14,967 nucleotides of DNA from an uncultured Micrococcales bacterium. GTDB lineage: Bacteria; Actinomycetota; Actinomycetes; Actinomycetales; Microbacteriaceae. The DNA lies in NCBI GenBank assembly GCA_913060985.1, contig CAJXTQ010000008.1, positions 1 through 14,967 of the forward strand, written 5' to 3'. Of the stretch, positions 1-8,147 are shown piece after piece (positions within the stretch are counted from its first letter, which is position 1; the number at the start of each line of letters is the position of its first letter). The notes beneath the pieces are model-generated. The model was not told the DNA's origin and made no database searches. It saw only the letters and a list, made by a program, of their open reading frames with translations. The position numbers were made by a program, and so were the translations under genes.

Positions 1-1635
1 AGTGGCCCAAGAGGTTGCGGAAAAACAACTTCTGCAAGGATTTTGGCTCGTTGTCTCAATTGCCATAAGGGTCCGACTGCGAATCCGTGTGGTGAATGTG
101 AATCCTGTGTTGAACTCGGCAGAGGTGGCGGAGGCTCGCTCGATGTGGTCGAAATTGACGCTGCAAGTCACAACGGAGTTGATGATGCCAGAGATCTACG
201 TGAGCGTGCAATCTTCGCCCCAGCCCGCGACCGCTACAAAATCTTCATCTTGGACGAGGCCCACATGGTCACACCGCAAGGGTTCAACGCGCTGCTAAAA
301 ATCGTTGAGGAACCACCTGAACATGTGAAGTTCATTTTTGCCACCACCGAACCAGACAAGGTGATTAGCACCATTCGCTCAAGAACTCACCACTATCCGT
401 TCAGACTTGTTGCAACAGCTGAGATGCTCTCCTACCTTGATCAGGTGTTGGAATCAGAAGGCGTAGAGGTGGAGGAGGGTGTTCTGCCCTTGGTTGTCCG
501 CGCTGGCGGGGGTTCTGTCAGAGACACCCTTTCATTGATGGATCAGCTGGTCGCAGGGAGTGAAAACAGCAAGGTCACATATGAACGAGCTGTTGGCCTA
601 CTGGGCTTTACCCACGAGTCTTTGTTGTCAGAGATTATCGATGCCTTTGCATCGAATGACGGAGCCAAAGCTTTTGATGCAATTGACCGCGTTATCCAAA
701 CTGGTCAGGATGCCAGAAGGTTTCTAGACGACCTGCTCGAGAGACTTAGAGACCTGATAATTGCAATGAATCTGGGGGATCAGGCGGACCGTGTTCTAAG
801 AGGAATGGCCCCTGAGCAACTAGAGCGAATCAGTATCCAGGCAAGCAAATTCGGCGATCGCCAGCTTGCTTCGATTGCAGAGACGGTTAATCAGTCATTG
901 CAGGAATTCTCCGGTGCCACATCACCAAGACTTCATTTGGAGCTTTTGTGCGCAAAGGTTCTGGTTACAGCAACTGGAAATTCCCAAGTTGCTCCCAGGC
1001 CAGAGACCTCGGTAGCAGCCACTCCCGAGCCTGCGCAAACCAAACCGGAACAAAGTCAACCGGTGCAAACAAAATCCAAAACTCAAAAGGCATCCGAGCC
1101 AAAACAGGCAGTCGAAGAGAAATCCTCTGTGGCCGAAAGGGATGCATCCTCAGTTTCCGTTCAGGATTTCAAAAATCACTGGGAAGAAATCTTAGAAAAA
1201 CTCGCTAAATCATCCAGATCCGCCTGGGCGGTTGCCTTCACTACAAAGGTGGTTGATTATCAGGATGGGGTGTTGACACTTCTTTTTCAGTCAAATAATG
1301 ATGTCGACGCCTTCAAAAAAGCGGGAAATGCCGCGGAGCTTTTGCGCCAACAGATTTTTGACCTAATGGGTGTTCGGGTCAAATATAAAGCAAGGATTGC
1401 CGAAAAGATACAGCCTGAGCCTCAAGCTCCGAAGCAATCTTCGTCCCCGGAGAGCTCAGAACAGACAGAAGCTTCCAACCAACCCGAACCACCAGCACCT
1501 GAATCGGCGGCTGATGACAAACCAATCACCGAGCAGATGCCAACCGTTAACGAGGATTCATCTGCCCGAGAAGAGAAGCAAGGGGAGAGTGTTCTGAGGG
1601 ATGTGCTCGGAGCTCAACCTTTAGATAAGGATTAG
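1..1635 (+). CDS. dnaX: DNA polymerase III subunit gamma/tau, 5'-truncated
   Basis: This is the clamp-loader ATPase that loads the sliding clamp and organises the replisome. The reading frame is open from base 1, so the N-terminus lies outside the window and 544 residues remain. Fragment residues 2-10 form the Walker A loop (GPRGCGKTT). A zinc-binding cysteine cluster follows at residues 18-36 (Cys18, 30, 33, 36; Cys21 is extra). The Walker B DEAH is at 85-88, and the SRT sequence near 127-129 occupies the arginine-finger position (usually SRC). GGSVRDTLS marks the sensor-2 region. A linker rich in Pro, Gln, Ser and Lys (about 325-385) leads to a tau-type C-terminal domain (about 389-465) and a Pro/Glu/Ser-rich tail. 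The stop lies 4 bp before the recR start, so the two are probably cotranscribed. Identity is certain; what is missing is only the first residues of the ATPase domain. Confidence 0.97.
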   Translation, partial: SGPRGCGKTTSARILARCLNCHKGPTANPCGECESCVELGRGGGGSLDVVEIDAASHNGVDDARDLRERAIFAPARDRYKIFILDEAHMVTPQGFNALLKIVEEPPEHVKFIFATTEPDKVISTIRSRTHHYPFRLVATAEMLSYLDQVLESEGVEVEEGVLPLVVRAGGGSVRDTLSLMDQLVAGSENSKVTYERAVGLLGFTHESLLSEIIDAFASNDGAKAFDAIDRVIQTGQDARRFLDDLLERLRDLIIAMNLGDQADRVLRGMAPEQLERISIQASKFGDRQLASIAETVNQSLQEFSGATSPRLHLELLCAKVLVTATGNSQVAPRPETSVAATPEPAQTKPEQSQPVQTKSKTQKASEPKQAVEEKSSVAERDASSVSVQDFKNHWEEILEKLAKSSRSAWAVAFTTKVVDYQDGVLTLLFQSNNDVDAFKKAGNAAELLRQQIFDLMGVRVKYKARIAEKIQPEPQAPKQSSSPESSEQTEASNQPEPPAPESAADDKPITEQMPTVNEDSSAREEKQGESVLRDVLGAQPLDKD

Positions 1636-1639
1636 TGAG

Positions 1640-2236
1640 TTGTACGACGGCGTAATTCAGGACCTCATTGATGAACTCGGAAGACTGCCGGGGGTTGGTC
1701 CAAAATCAGCCCAGCGAATCGCATTTCACTTGCTTGAAGTCGAGGAAGATCAAGCAGCAAAACTTGCCGATGTGTTGAGGGAAGTTCGCTCTAAAGTCAG
1801 GTTTTGCGAGGAATGCGGCAACATCAGCGAGGAAGAGCGCTGCAATTTTTGCACCAATCCAGCTCGTGATCAGCATTCAATCTGTGTTGTTGAAGAGAGT
1901 AAAGACGTGCAGGCAATTGAGAGAACCAAGGAGTTCAGGGGTCGCTATCACGTTCTTGGAGGAGCAATCTCTCCGATTGCAGGGATTGGCCCCGATCAAC
2001 TAAGAATCAAATCACTAATGAGTCGACTCAGCGACAGTGGGATAAAAGAACTAATCATTGCCACCAATCCAAACCTTGAAGGTGAGGCAACCGCTACCTA
2101 TCTAACCCGCATGCTTGCGGGCATGGATATTGAGGTATTCAAGCTTGCCAGTGGGCTGCCGGTGGGTGGAGATTTGGAATATGCGGATGAAGTAACACTG
2201 GGTCGAGCCTTTGAAGGAAAGCGTCGGGTGAACTAG
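1640..2236 (+). CDS. recR: Recombination mediator protein RecR
   Basis: RecR acts with RecF and RecO to load RecA on gapped, SSB-coated DNA. The 198-residue product has the usual length. Its N-terminal helix-hairpin-helix contains LPGVGPKSAQR (16-26). A four-cysteine zinc finger sits at Cys56, 59, 68 and 71, and a Toprim domain begins at ICVVEES (81-87). The start is a TTG at 1640. A stop in the same frame at 1622 rules out any longer form, and AAGG at 1627-1630, inside the end of dnaX, gives a Shine-Dalgarno at suitable spacing. The gene follows dnaX after 4 bp. In many bacteria a ybaB/ebfC gene lies between dnaX and recR; there is no room for one here. lysC follows after 32 bp with no visible terminator, so read-through is likely. 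Confidence 0.97.
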   Translation: MYDGVIQDLIDELGRLPGVGPKSAQRIAFHLLEVEEDQAAKLADVLREVRSKVRFCEECGNISEEERCNFCTNPARDQHSICVVEESKDVQAIERTKEFRGRYHVLGGAISPIAGIGPDQLRIKSLMSRLSDSGIKELIIATNPNLEGEATATYLTRMLAGMDIEVFKLASGLPVGGDLEYADEVTLGRAFEGKRRVN

Positions 2237-2268
2237 ACTTTCGTTTTGTTCCAAACCGGGAGAGCCCA

Positions 2269-3531
2269 TTGTCACTCATCGTCCAAAAATTTGGCGGTTC
2301 CAGTGTTGCCGATGCTGAGAAAATCAAGCACGTGGCACGCAGGGTAATTGAGTGCGCCAATGATGGAAACCAGGTTTGTGTGGTCGTAAGCGCTATGGGC
2401 GACACAACTGATGAGCTAATCGACCTGGCAAACAGCGTGACCGACACCCCGCGGGGACGAGAAATGGACATCTTGCTCAGCGCAGGCGAGCGAATTTCGA
2501 TGTCACTCCTTGCCCTGGCAATAAACGACATGGGTGGAAAAGCTAAGAGCTTCACCGGTTTTCAGGCTGGAATTTCAACCGATAGCAAACACGGTGAAGC
2601 AAGGATTTTTGATATCAAGCCTGAGCGAATCAAAGAGGTTTTAGAGCAAGGCGAGGTTGCAATCATTGCTGGTTTCCAAGGGTTTGATGCAACAGTGAAA
2701 GATGTCACCACCCTGGGACGTGGCGGATCTGACACCACTGCAGTGGCGATGGCGGCTGCCTTGAACGCTGATTTGTGCGAGATCTACACCGATGTGGATG
2801 GCGTCTACACCGCTGATCCTAGAGTGGTGCCCCGTGCGCACAGGGTTTTTGAAATTGACATTGATTCGATGCTGGAGCTTGCTTCATCTGGCGCAAAGAT
2901 CTTGCACACCCGAGCGGTCGAGTTTGCAAGAAGACATCAGGTGGATTTGCAGGTTAGGTCAACTTTTAGCCAGGACCCTGGCACCTACGTATATTCAAAG
3001 AAAAGAGATGACATGGAAGAGCCAATTGTTTCTGGTGTGGCAACCGATGACACTCAGTCAAAAATCACCGTAATCGGTGTTCCTGATATTCCCGGCAAGG
3101 CTGGTGAGATTTTTAGTGTTGTTAGTGAGGCTGGGGCAAACATCGACATGATTGTTCAAAACGTGTCGACCACTGAGGATCACCTGAGTGATATCTCCTT
3201 CACTCTTCCCCACAGTGATCGGGCAAAGGTTGTTCAGGCCCTGAAGGACCAGCAGTCTGAACTTGGCTTCGCGCAGGTAACCTACGATGACGAAATTGGA
3301 AAGCTAAGTGTTGTTGGTGCAGGAATGAAAACCCACCCGGGTGTCTCTGCAAAACTATTCAGAGCTCTGGCAAGGGCAAATGTCAACATTGAGATGATTT
3401 CAACCTCAGAAATTCGCATCTCTGTCGTCACTCGCGCCAGCCAGCTGAAAGAAGCAACCAGAATTGTTCACTCCGCATTCGAGCTTGATGCCGAACAGAC
3501 TGCAGTTGTTTACGCGGGAACCGGTCGATGA
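2269..3531 (+). CDS. lysC: Aspartate kinase (aspartokinase)
   Basis: This enzyme phosphorylates L-aspartate to aspartyl-4-phosphate, the entry step to lysine, diaminopimelate, threonine and methionine. The 420-residue product matches the actinobacterial alpha subunit (421 in Corynebacterium glutamicum). KFGGSS is at 7-12, the catalytic region GRGGSDTT at 150-157 and TDVDGVYTADPR at 174-185. Two ACT regulatory domains occupy roughly 265-415, ending in the family-typical AVVYAGTGR. The start is TTG at 2269, preceded by GGGAGAG (2258-2264). By my alignment, the serine matching C. glutamicum Ser301, where changes relieve lysine/threonine feedback, is kept (Ser300), and the Thr311 position holds Ser310. 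The enzyme is therefore probably feedback-sensitive. Met249 may be an internal start for a beta subunit. The stop overlaps asd as ATGA, implying translational coupling. Confidence 0.97.
   Translation: MSLIVQKFGGSSVADAEKIKHVARRVIECANDGNQVCVVVSAMGDTTDELIDLANSVTDTPRGREMDILLSAGERISMSLLALAINDMGGKAKSFTGFQAGISTDSKHGEARIFDIKPERIKEVLEQGEVAIIAGFQGFDATVKDVTTLGRGGSDTTAVAMAAALNADLCEIYTDVDGVYTADPRVVPRAHRVFEIDIDSMLELASSGAKILHTRAVEFARRHQVDLQVRSTFSQDPGTYVYSKKRDDMEEPIVSGVATDDTQSKITVIGVPDIPGKAGEIFSVVSEAGANIDMIVQNVSTTEDHLSDISFTLPHSDRAKVVQALKDQQSELGFAQVTYDDEIGKLSVVGAGMKTHPGVSAKLFRALARANVNIEMISTSEIRISVVTRASQLKEATRIVHSAFELDAEQTAVVYAGTGR
3013..3531 (+). other. Possible internal start giving an aspartokinase beta subunit
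   Basis: Codon 249 of lysC is an ATG, followed by EEPIVSGVATD. This is the position and sequence context where the C. glutamicum lysC gene starts its separately translated beta subunit (about 172 residues, the ACT regulatory half). The purine-rich stretch at 3000-3008 could act as a weak Shine-Dalgarno. The alpha2-beta2 arrangement is known for this family; that the start is used here is inference. Confidence 0.5.
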
Positions 3532-4586
3532 GGCCTAACCTTGCGCTGGTTGGAGCAACCGGTGCCGTAGGTACTGTGATGATTGACATCATCAACAGCC
3601 GCGAGAATATCTGGGGCGAGATTCGCCTGATTGCATCGTCTCGATCCGCAGGCAAGCAAATAACCGTTCACGGTAAACCCCACACCGTGGTTGAACTTAC
3701 TCCCGAGGCCTTCGATGGTATCGACATTGCAATGTTTGACGTCCCGGATGCTGTGAGTGAGTTCTGGGCACCAATTGCCGCTGAGCGCGGCGCAGTTGCA
3801 ATCGATAACTCTGGTGCATTCAGAATGAATCCAGATGTTCCGCTGGTTGTTCCGGAGGTGAACCCGGAGAAGGCAAAACAAAGACCTCTGGGGATTATTT
3901 CAAATCCCAACTGCACAACTATGACCATGATGGCTGCTCTTGGTGCCCTTCATCGGAAGTGGAAACTAAGCGAACTTGTCGTGGCAAGCTACCAGGCAGT
4001 TAGTGGTGCCGGTGCGGAGGGGATTGCGCAGCTTGAGAGCGAAATCAAAGCAGTTGCCGAGGCCGAGACTCCAGGCATGAAGGCTGGTGAGGTTCGCGAG
4101 GCAATTGCCAAAGCAGGCATTGACAGCTCTCCGTGGCCCGCTCCGATTGCCCTGAATGTTATTCCGGTTGCAGGCTCTGCCAAAGAAGGTGGACACACCT
4201 CAGAGGAGCTCAAGGTCAGAAACGAATCGAGAAAGATTTTGGGAATTGACGATCTGAAAGTTGCAGCAACCTGCGTCCGAGTTCCGGTTCAGGTTTCCCA
4301 CTCACTCGCTGTTCACGCAAAGTTTGAGAACAAACTAACTGTTGATGATGTAAGAGAAGAGCTTAAGAAGCAGCCAACTGTTGTTGTTCAGGATGATTTG
4401 GAGAATGGGGTTTTCCCAACACCTGCCGAGGTGGCAGGAGAAGATCCAACTTACGTCGGCAGGATTCGACAGAGTTTAGATTTTGATAAGTCAATTGAGA
4501 TGTTTGTGGTTGGTGACAATCTTCGAAAAGGTGCAGCTCTGAACACCTATGAGATAGCAGAGCTTGTGGCCCAAGAATTCAATTAG
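3528..4586 (+). CDS. asd: Aspartate-semialdehyde dehydrogenase
   Basis: Asd reduces aspartyl-4-phosphate with NADPH to aspartate-4-semialdehyde, the step after LysC. The 352-residue product shows the nucleotide-binding GATGAVG at 9-15, SAGK at 40-43, the catalytic cysteine at 129 in SNPNCTT, and a probable acid-base histidine at 258 in RVPVQVSHS. GGHTSEE near 221-227 is also typical. The ATG overlaps the lysC stop (ATGA, 3528-3531), so the two are translationally coupled and form a pathway operon. The stop TAG (4584-4586) overlaps the stop TAA of the convergent phosphoesterase gene (4583-4585 on the minus strand). No separate terminator fits between them, and I saw none just beyond the stop. 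Confidence 0.97.
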   Translation: MRPNLALVGATGAVGTVMIDIINSRENIWGEIRLIASSRSAGKQITVHGKPHTVVELTPEAFDGIDIAMFDVPDAVSEFWAPIAAERGAVAIDNSGAFRMNPDVPLVVPEVNPEKAKQRPLGIISNPNCTTMTMMAALGALHRKWKLSELVVASYQAVSGAGAEGIAQLESEIKAVAEAETPGMKAGEVREAIAKAGIDSSPWPAPIALNVIPVAGSAKEGGHTSEELKVRNESRKILGIDDLKVAATCVRVPVQVSHSLAVHAKFENKLTVDDVREELKKQPTVVVQDDLENGVFPTPAEVAGEDPTYVGRIRQSLDFDKSIEMFVVGDNLRKGAALNTYEIAELVAQEFN

Positions 4587-5449
4587 TGGATTTCAATTAG
4601 GGTTGCCTCGGGCGGGCAAAAAAGCCTCAATGGTGCGTAAATGCTTGTCCCCAGACCTGCGCTAACATGCAACTCAACACTTTGTCCATCGAAAATCCAT
4701 GATGAGATTCCCTTTGCATACTCAACCGGAAGGTCACAGTTTGTTGTAAGTGCCTTGCCACCGGGGAGGCAAACCTGACCACCGTGGGTGTGGCCGGCTA
4801 GCACCACTTGAGCCCCTTGCAGGGCAAGCTCTTGGATTGCCCTGTGATACGGAGCATGCACGACTCCAATTGTTAGTTCTGCTTTATCCTTTTTGATGCT
4901 CTTTTGGAGTTTTCTTGGATTGTCATATTGCTCATGCGGGTCATCCAGTCCAATGAGCCTGAGACTTATGCCGCCTAGGTCAATACTCTCCGAGGAATTA
5001 TTGAGATTGCTCCAACCGGACATCAGCTCTGCTAGCTTCTCGCTGTCCAGACGCGGGGATGACTTCTTGCCGGATGGTTTAGTCAGGTAACCAAATGGAT
5101 TCTTAAATACTGGTCCGCGATAGTCATTTCCACCAAACACAAACGCCCCGGGCAAATTCAACAGCGGCTCAAGTGCCCTAGCCGTGGCTTCCTCTTGCCC
5201 CACACCCCCAAGGTTGTCTCCGGTGTTTACGACCAAGTCAGGACTTAACGAAGAGAGTTTTTGGAGAAATCTCACTTTTTTTCGCTGACCGGCTCGGAAA
5301 TGAAGGTCTGATATGTGGAGTATGCGAATTGGTTTTTCTAAACCCAGTTCGATTTTTGCGGTCCTCAGTTGAAAGTTTGTTCTGCCTATGAAAACCGCGT
5401 AACTAAACAAAGCTAGAGGGATTGCCACCAGGGCCAACAAGAAATACAT
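4583..5449 (-). CDS. Membrane-anchored metallophosphoesterase (calcineurin-like)
   Basis: This is a two-metal phosphohydrolase whose substrate cannot be read from sequence. From the ATG at 5449 the product has 288 residues. It begins with one hydrophobic segment (about 2-21), probably a membrane anchor. The metal-binding motifs then follow in canonical order: ISDLH (47-51), NTGDN (75-79), GGND (106-109), VVHAP and GHTHGGQ (219-225). The C-terminal APLRLFCPPEATLIEI is typical of the actinobacterial family encoded next to PonA-type PBPs (M. tuberculosis Rv3683 next to ponA2). A TTG immediately upstream (5452-5450) is an equally possible start, and I see no Shine-Dalgarno for either. The gene starts at the stop of the upstream PBP gene, so the two form a coupled pair. 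A role in envelope metabolism is only a guess from that linkage. Confidence 0.9.
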   Translation of the reverse strand: MYFLLALVAIPLALFSYAVFIGRTNFQLRTAKIELGLEKPIRILHISDLHFRAGQRKKVRFLQKLSSLSPDLVVNTGDNLGGVGQEEATARALEPLLNLPGAFVFGGNDYRGPVFKNPFGYLTKPSGKKSSPRLDSEKLAELMSGWSNLNNSSESIDLGGISLRLIGLDDPHEQYDNPRKLQKSIKKDKAELTIGVVHAPYHRAIQELALQGAQVVLAGHTHGGQVCLPGGKALTTNCDLPVEYAKGISSWIFDGQSVELHVSAGLGTSIYAPLRLFCPPEATLIEIH

Positions 5450-5452
5450 CAA

Positions 5453-7948
5453 CTAGCAATTCGGAATCAAAACGATGGCGCTGTTTGCCTGCACCAGGGA
5501 TCCCGCTTCCGGATCAGTTCCCCAGGCAACCCCTGCTGGCAACTCTGGGTCACACTTGTTGTACAAGAAACCCTGAGAGGGCTGTGGCAGGCTGACTGCA
5601 AACCCAAGGTTTTCCAGCGCTGACTGAGCCTGAATTAGGTCGGCACCAGCAACAAATGGAACCTCAATTAGTCCCCCGCCAGAAACATAGATTTCGACCA
5701 TCGTTCCTCTGGGCACCTCTTCGCTAGCAAATGGGAACGTGTCAGCTACCGCGCCCTCGGGCCTTGCTGATGAAATCGGTTCTTCGATGATCTTTGCATT
5801 CAGATCAAGAAGCTCTATTTGCTCGGCCGCCATAAGCGGATCCATTCCTGCGACATCTGGAACGGGAATTGTGAGTGGTTCAATGAACCTTGAACTTGCT
5901 GTTGGGAAAGCCTCCCCACCATAAACTTCGTTGACATCAGTCATGACAGTTCGCCAAATGTCGTGCCTGAGTGTCGAGACTGCTCTTCCATCGATGGACT
6001 TTCCTCTTTGTGGAATCAGTCCCTTAACGTTTCCAACCCAAACCGCGGTTGCAACCTCTGATGAGTACCCAACCATCCAGGTGTGGATTGATTCATCAGT
6101 GGTTCCAGTCTTTCCAGCGAGGGGAATTCCTTGGCCAGTGTTTGAGGCAATAGCGGTTCCTCCAGAAACAACCTGCTGCATGGCATATGCCAACGCTGCC
6201 GCAACATCCGGAGTAACTGCTTGAGAACACCTGGATTGAGGAACGTCGAGCGACTCTCCGGTGCGGCGTTTTGTAACTGAGTCAATCGCAACTGGTGAGC
6301 AGTAGGTTCCATTATTGGCAATGGCTGCGAAAGCACTGGCCATTGTTAGCGGTGCGATTTCATTCACACCCAGAATTGAGGATGGAACAAAGCTGAGTTC
6401 ATCCCCATCAGCCCTGTGTACGCCAAAGTCAACTGCAGTGTCACGAATATCACAAAGATCTAGCTGGCTCGCCATGTCTGCGTAGGCGGTGTTCTGAGAA
6501 GTTCTGGTAGCCTGCAAAACGCTAAGGTCCTCTACTGTTTCACCACTGTTTCCGGGCTCCCAGGTTCCGACCAATCCGCCGCACCGTGCGGTGAACTCAT
6601 TGGCGACATCCCATTCTTTCTCGCGCCCATCAACGTGGTCGCCAAGCGTGTATCCAGATTTCAGCCATTCTGCAAGAACGAATATCTTGTAAGTACTTCC
6701 TGGCTGGAATCCACTGGAGCCACCAAAGTCTTTGTCCGTGCTGTAGTTCACAGCAGTTCTTCCTGGACCCGGGTTATCGCTTTGGTCAAAGACTCTGTTT
6801 TGTGCCATTGTGATTATTCGGCCGGTGCCCGCTTCAACTGAAACTGCGGCTGTTCCAAATTCCCATTCGTTGTCAGCCGGAAGGTATTCGTTGACAGCTT
6901 CGTGTGCAGTTTGCTGTAGGTCCAAATCAAGGGTGGTGTAGATCTCCAGTCCACCTCTGCGAAGTAGCTCCTCGCGGTCCTCGCGGTCAACACCAAACTC
7001 AGGAGAGTTCCTAATCGTCCAAACCACGTAATCACAGAAATATGCGGTGGTCTGATCTGCTTCGCATCCAGTTTTTGTCTCACTGATTCGAGTCTGTATC
7101 GGTGAGGCTTTGTATGAGTCAGCCTGCTCTTGGGTTATAAACCCTTGATCTGCCATGTTTTGGATGACGTAGTTTCTTCTACCAATTCCGCGATCGAAGT
7201 TCTCAGACTCGTCGGGCTTGTAATCATTTGGAGATTTCAACATTCCTGCAAGATATGCAGCTTGCGGAACGTTTAGATTTTTTGCGGATGTCCCAAAGTA
7301 ATACTGGCTGGCCGTTTCAACACCATTGATTTGATTTCCAAAAAAGGCGAGGTTTAGGTAGCCGGCCAAGATTTGCTTTTTGGAGACCTCTTTCTCCAAG
7401 GCTATCGCCAGTCTGATTTCTCGAAGTTTTCGCTCGATGGTTACCTCGGTGGCCGCGCGTATTGCCTCTTCATCACCTGATTGATTGGCTGCTTCAACCA
7501 ATGAGTTTTTTACATACTGCATGGTTATGGTGCTGGCCCCGGGGCCCTCGCCAAAGGTTGCAAGGTTTGTCAGCGTGGCTCTAACCAAACTGATCATGTC
7601 AACACCGGCATGTTCGTAAAATCTTGGATCCTCGGTTGCAAGCACAGCTTCAATTAGGTTTGGAGAAATCTCTTCGAATGGAACCTCAACTCGGTTCTCG
7701 TGATAAAAGGTTGCAAGCTCTACTGGACGACCATCTCGCTGCGCATAGATGGTGCTTGCCTCACTGGAGTTGATTGGTCGGATATATGCGGGAAGTCCCT
7801 CAAACATAGAGATTCCAGTTGTGGTTAGCACTCCGCCAACCGCTACAGCGGGTGCGGCAATTGCCACAGCCAACACTCCGGCCGTGACGCTTAGGAACAT
7901 AAACTTAAGCGTTGAGAGTATTGGCGAGGAATCTTTCTTCGCAGCCAT
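5453..7948 (-). CDS. Bifunctional class A penicillin-binding protein with PASTA domains (PonA2-like)
   Basis: The protein polymerises and cross-links peptidoglycan outside the membrane. Its 831 residues start with a short basic cytoplasmic stretch and a transmembrane helix (about 12-43). The GT51 glycosyltransferase domain has the catalytic Glu106 in ATEDPRFYEH and GASTITMQ at 137-144, where many relatives have GGSTITQQ. The transpeptidase domain has Ser418-Lys421 (STYK), Ser484-Asn486 (SQN) and Lys613-Gly615 (KTG). Two PASTA-like repeats follow, beginning near PVPDVAG (696) and EVPFVAG (762). All eight cysteines (295, 305, 456, 499, 550, 574, 799 and the last residue, 831) lie outside the membrane and could form disulfides. 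The ATG at 7948 has only a weak Shine-Dalgarno. The phosphoesterase follows directly. Architecture and context match M. tuberculosis PonA2. Confidence 0.95.
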   Translation of the reverse strand: MAAKKDSSPILSTLKFMFLSVTAGVLAVAIAAPAVAVGGVLTTTGISMFEGLPAYIRPINSSEASTIYAQRDGRPVELATFYHENRVEVPFEEISPNLIEAVLATEDPRFYEHAGVDMISLVRATLTNLATFGEGPGASTITMQYVKNSLVEAANQSGDEEAIRAATEVTIERKLREIRLAIALEKEVSKKQILAGYLNLAFFGNQINGVETASQYYFGTSAKNLNVPQAAYLAGMLKSPNDYKPDESENFDRGIGRRNYVIQNMADQGFITQEQADSYKASPIQTRISETKTGCEADQTTAYFCDYVVWTIRNSPEFGVDREDREELLRRGGLEIYTTLDLDLQQTAHEAVNEYLPADNEWEFGTAAVSVEAGTGRIITMAQNRVFDQSDNPGPGRTAVNYSTDKDFGGSSGFQPGSTYKIFVLAEWLKSGYTLGDHVDGREKEWDVANEFTARCGGLVGTWEPGNSGETVEDLSVLQATRTSQNTAYADMASQLDLCDIRDTAVDFGVHRADGDELSFVPSSILGVNEIAPLTMASAFAAIANNGTYCSPVAIDSVTKRRTGESLDVPQSRCSQAVTPDVAAALAYAMQQVVSGGTAIASNTGQGIPLAGKTGTTDESIHTWMVGYSSEVATAVWVGNVKGLIPQRGKSIDGRAVSTLRHDIWRTVMTDVNEVYGGEAFPTASSRFIEPLTIPVPDVAGMDPLMAAEQIELLDLNAKIIEEPISSARPEGAVADTFPFASEEVPRGTMVEIYVSGGGLIEVPFVAGADLIQAQSALENLGFAVSLPQPSQGFLYNKCDPELPAGVAWGTDPEAGSLVQANSAIVLIPNC

Positions 7949-7991
7949 AGACTCTAGGATAACTGGTCAAAACCTAAAGGGAGCTGAAAAC
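7949..7991. promoter_or_regulatory. Divergent intergenic region between the PBP and DUF4177 genes
   Basis: These 43 bp separate two divergent start codons, so signals for both directions must lie here or inside the coding regions. On the plus strand AAAGGGAG (7976-7983) is a plausible ribosome binding site for the DUF4177 gene. TAGGAT (7955-7960) resembles a -10 box but has no convincing -35 partner. On the minus strand TTGACC (7970-7965) resembles a -35, but its -10 would fall on the start codon. The promoter role rests on geometry rather than a clear motif. Confidence 0.4.
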
Positions 7992-8144
7992 ATGGTCACA
8001 TGGGAGTACATAACCACCCCACTTCTTTTGCACAAGGAAAGTGAAATTTTGAACACCTGGGGCGCCAAGGGTTATGAATTGGTGAGTATCACCACCGGTC
8101 CACAGGGTGGATTGATTGCTTTTATGAAAAGACCTAAGGAATAA
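7992..8144 (+). CDS. DUF4177-type small protein
   Basis: The 50-residue peptide begins VTWEYITTPLL after its Met and contains LNTWGAKGYELVSI and a closing AFMKRP. This is the pattern of small DUF4177 proteins (W-E-Y start, G-x-x-G-[WY]-E-L-V core). The biochemical role is unknown. I chose the ATG at 7992 because AAAGGGAG lies just upstream and the family starts there. The frame stays open further upstream, but that stretch is antisense to the PBP start. The gene ends 3 bp before ridA, and the ridA Shine-Dalgarno lies inside its last codons, so the two are cotranscribed. The same pair (Rv3678A and Rv3678c) occurs in M. tuberculosis near ponA2, which supports the gene being real. Confidence 0.88.
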   Translation: MVTWEYITTPLLLHKESEILNTWGAKGYELVSITTGPQGGLIAFMKRPKE

Positions 8145-8147
8145 GTC

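Noticed and set aside
1315..1321. A-run followed by G in dnaX as a possible gamma-producing frameshift site
   Set aside because: The six A plus G are read as AAA AAA G in the coding frame, not in the A-AAA-AAG phase needed for -1 slippage. It lies in the C-terminal domain far from where gamma would end, and no supporting stem-loop was seen.
2237..2268. Lysine riboswitch or attenuator before lysC
   Set aside because: Only 32 bp separate recR and lysC, too short for a riboswitch, and no hairpin with a T-tract is present.
7749..7991. Upstream in-frame extension of the DUF4177 gene
   Set aside because: The extension is antisense to the PBP N-terminal coding sequence. The family start and a good Shine-Dalgarno are at 7992.
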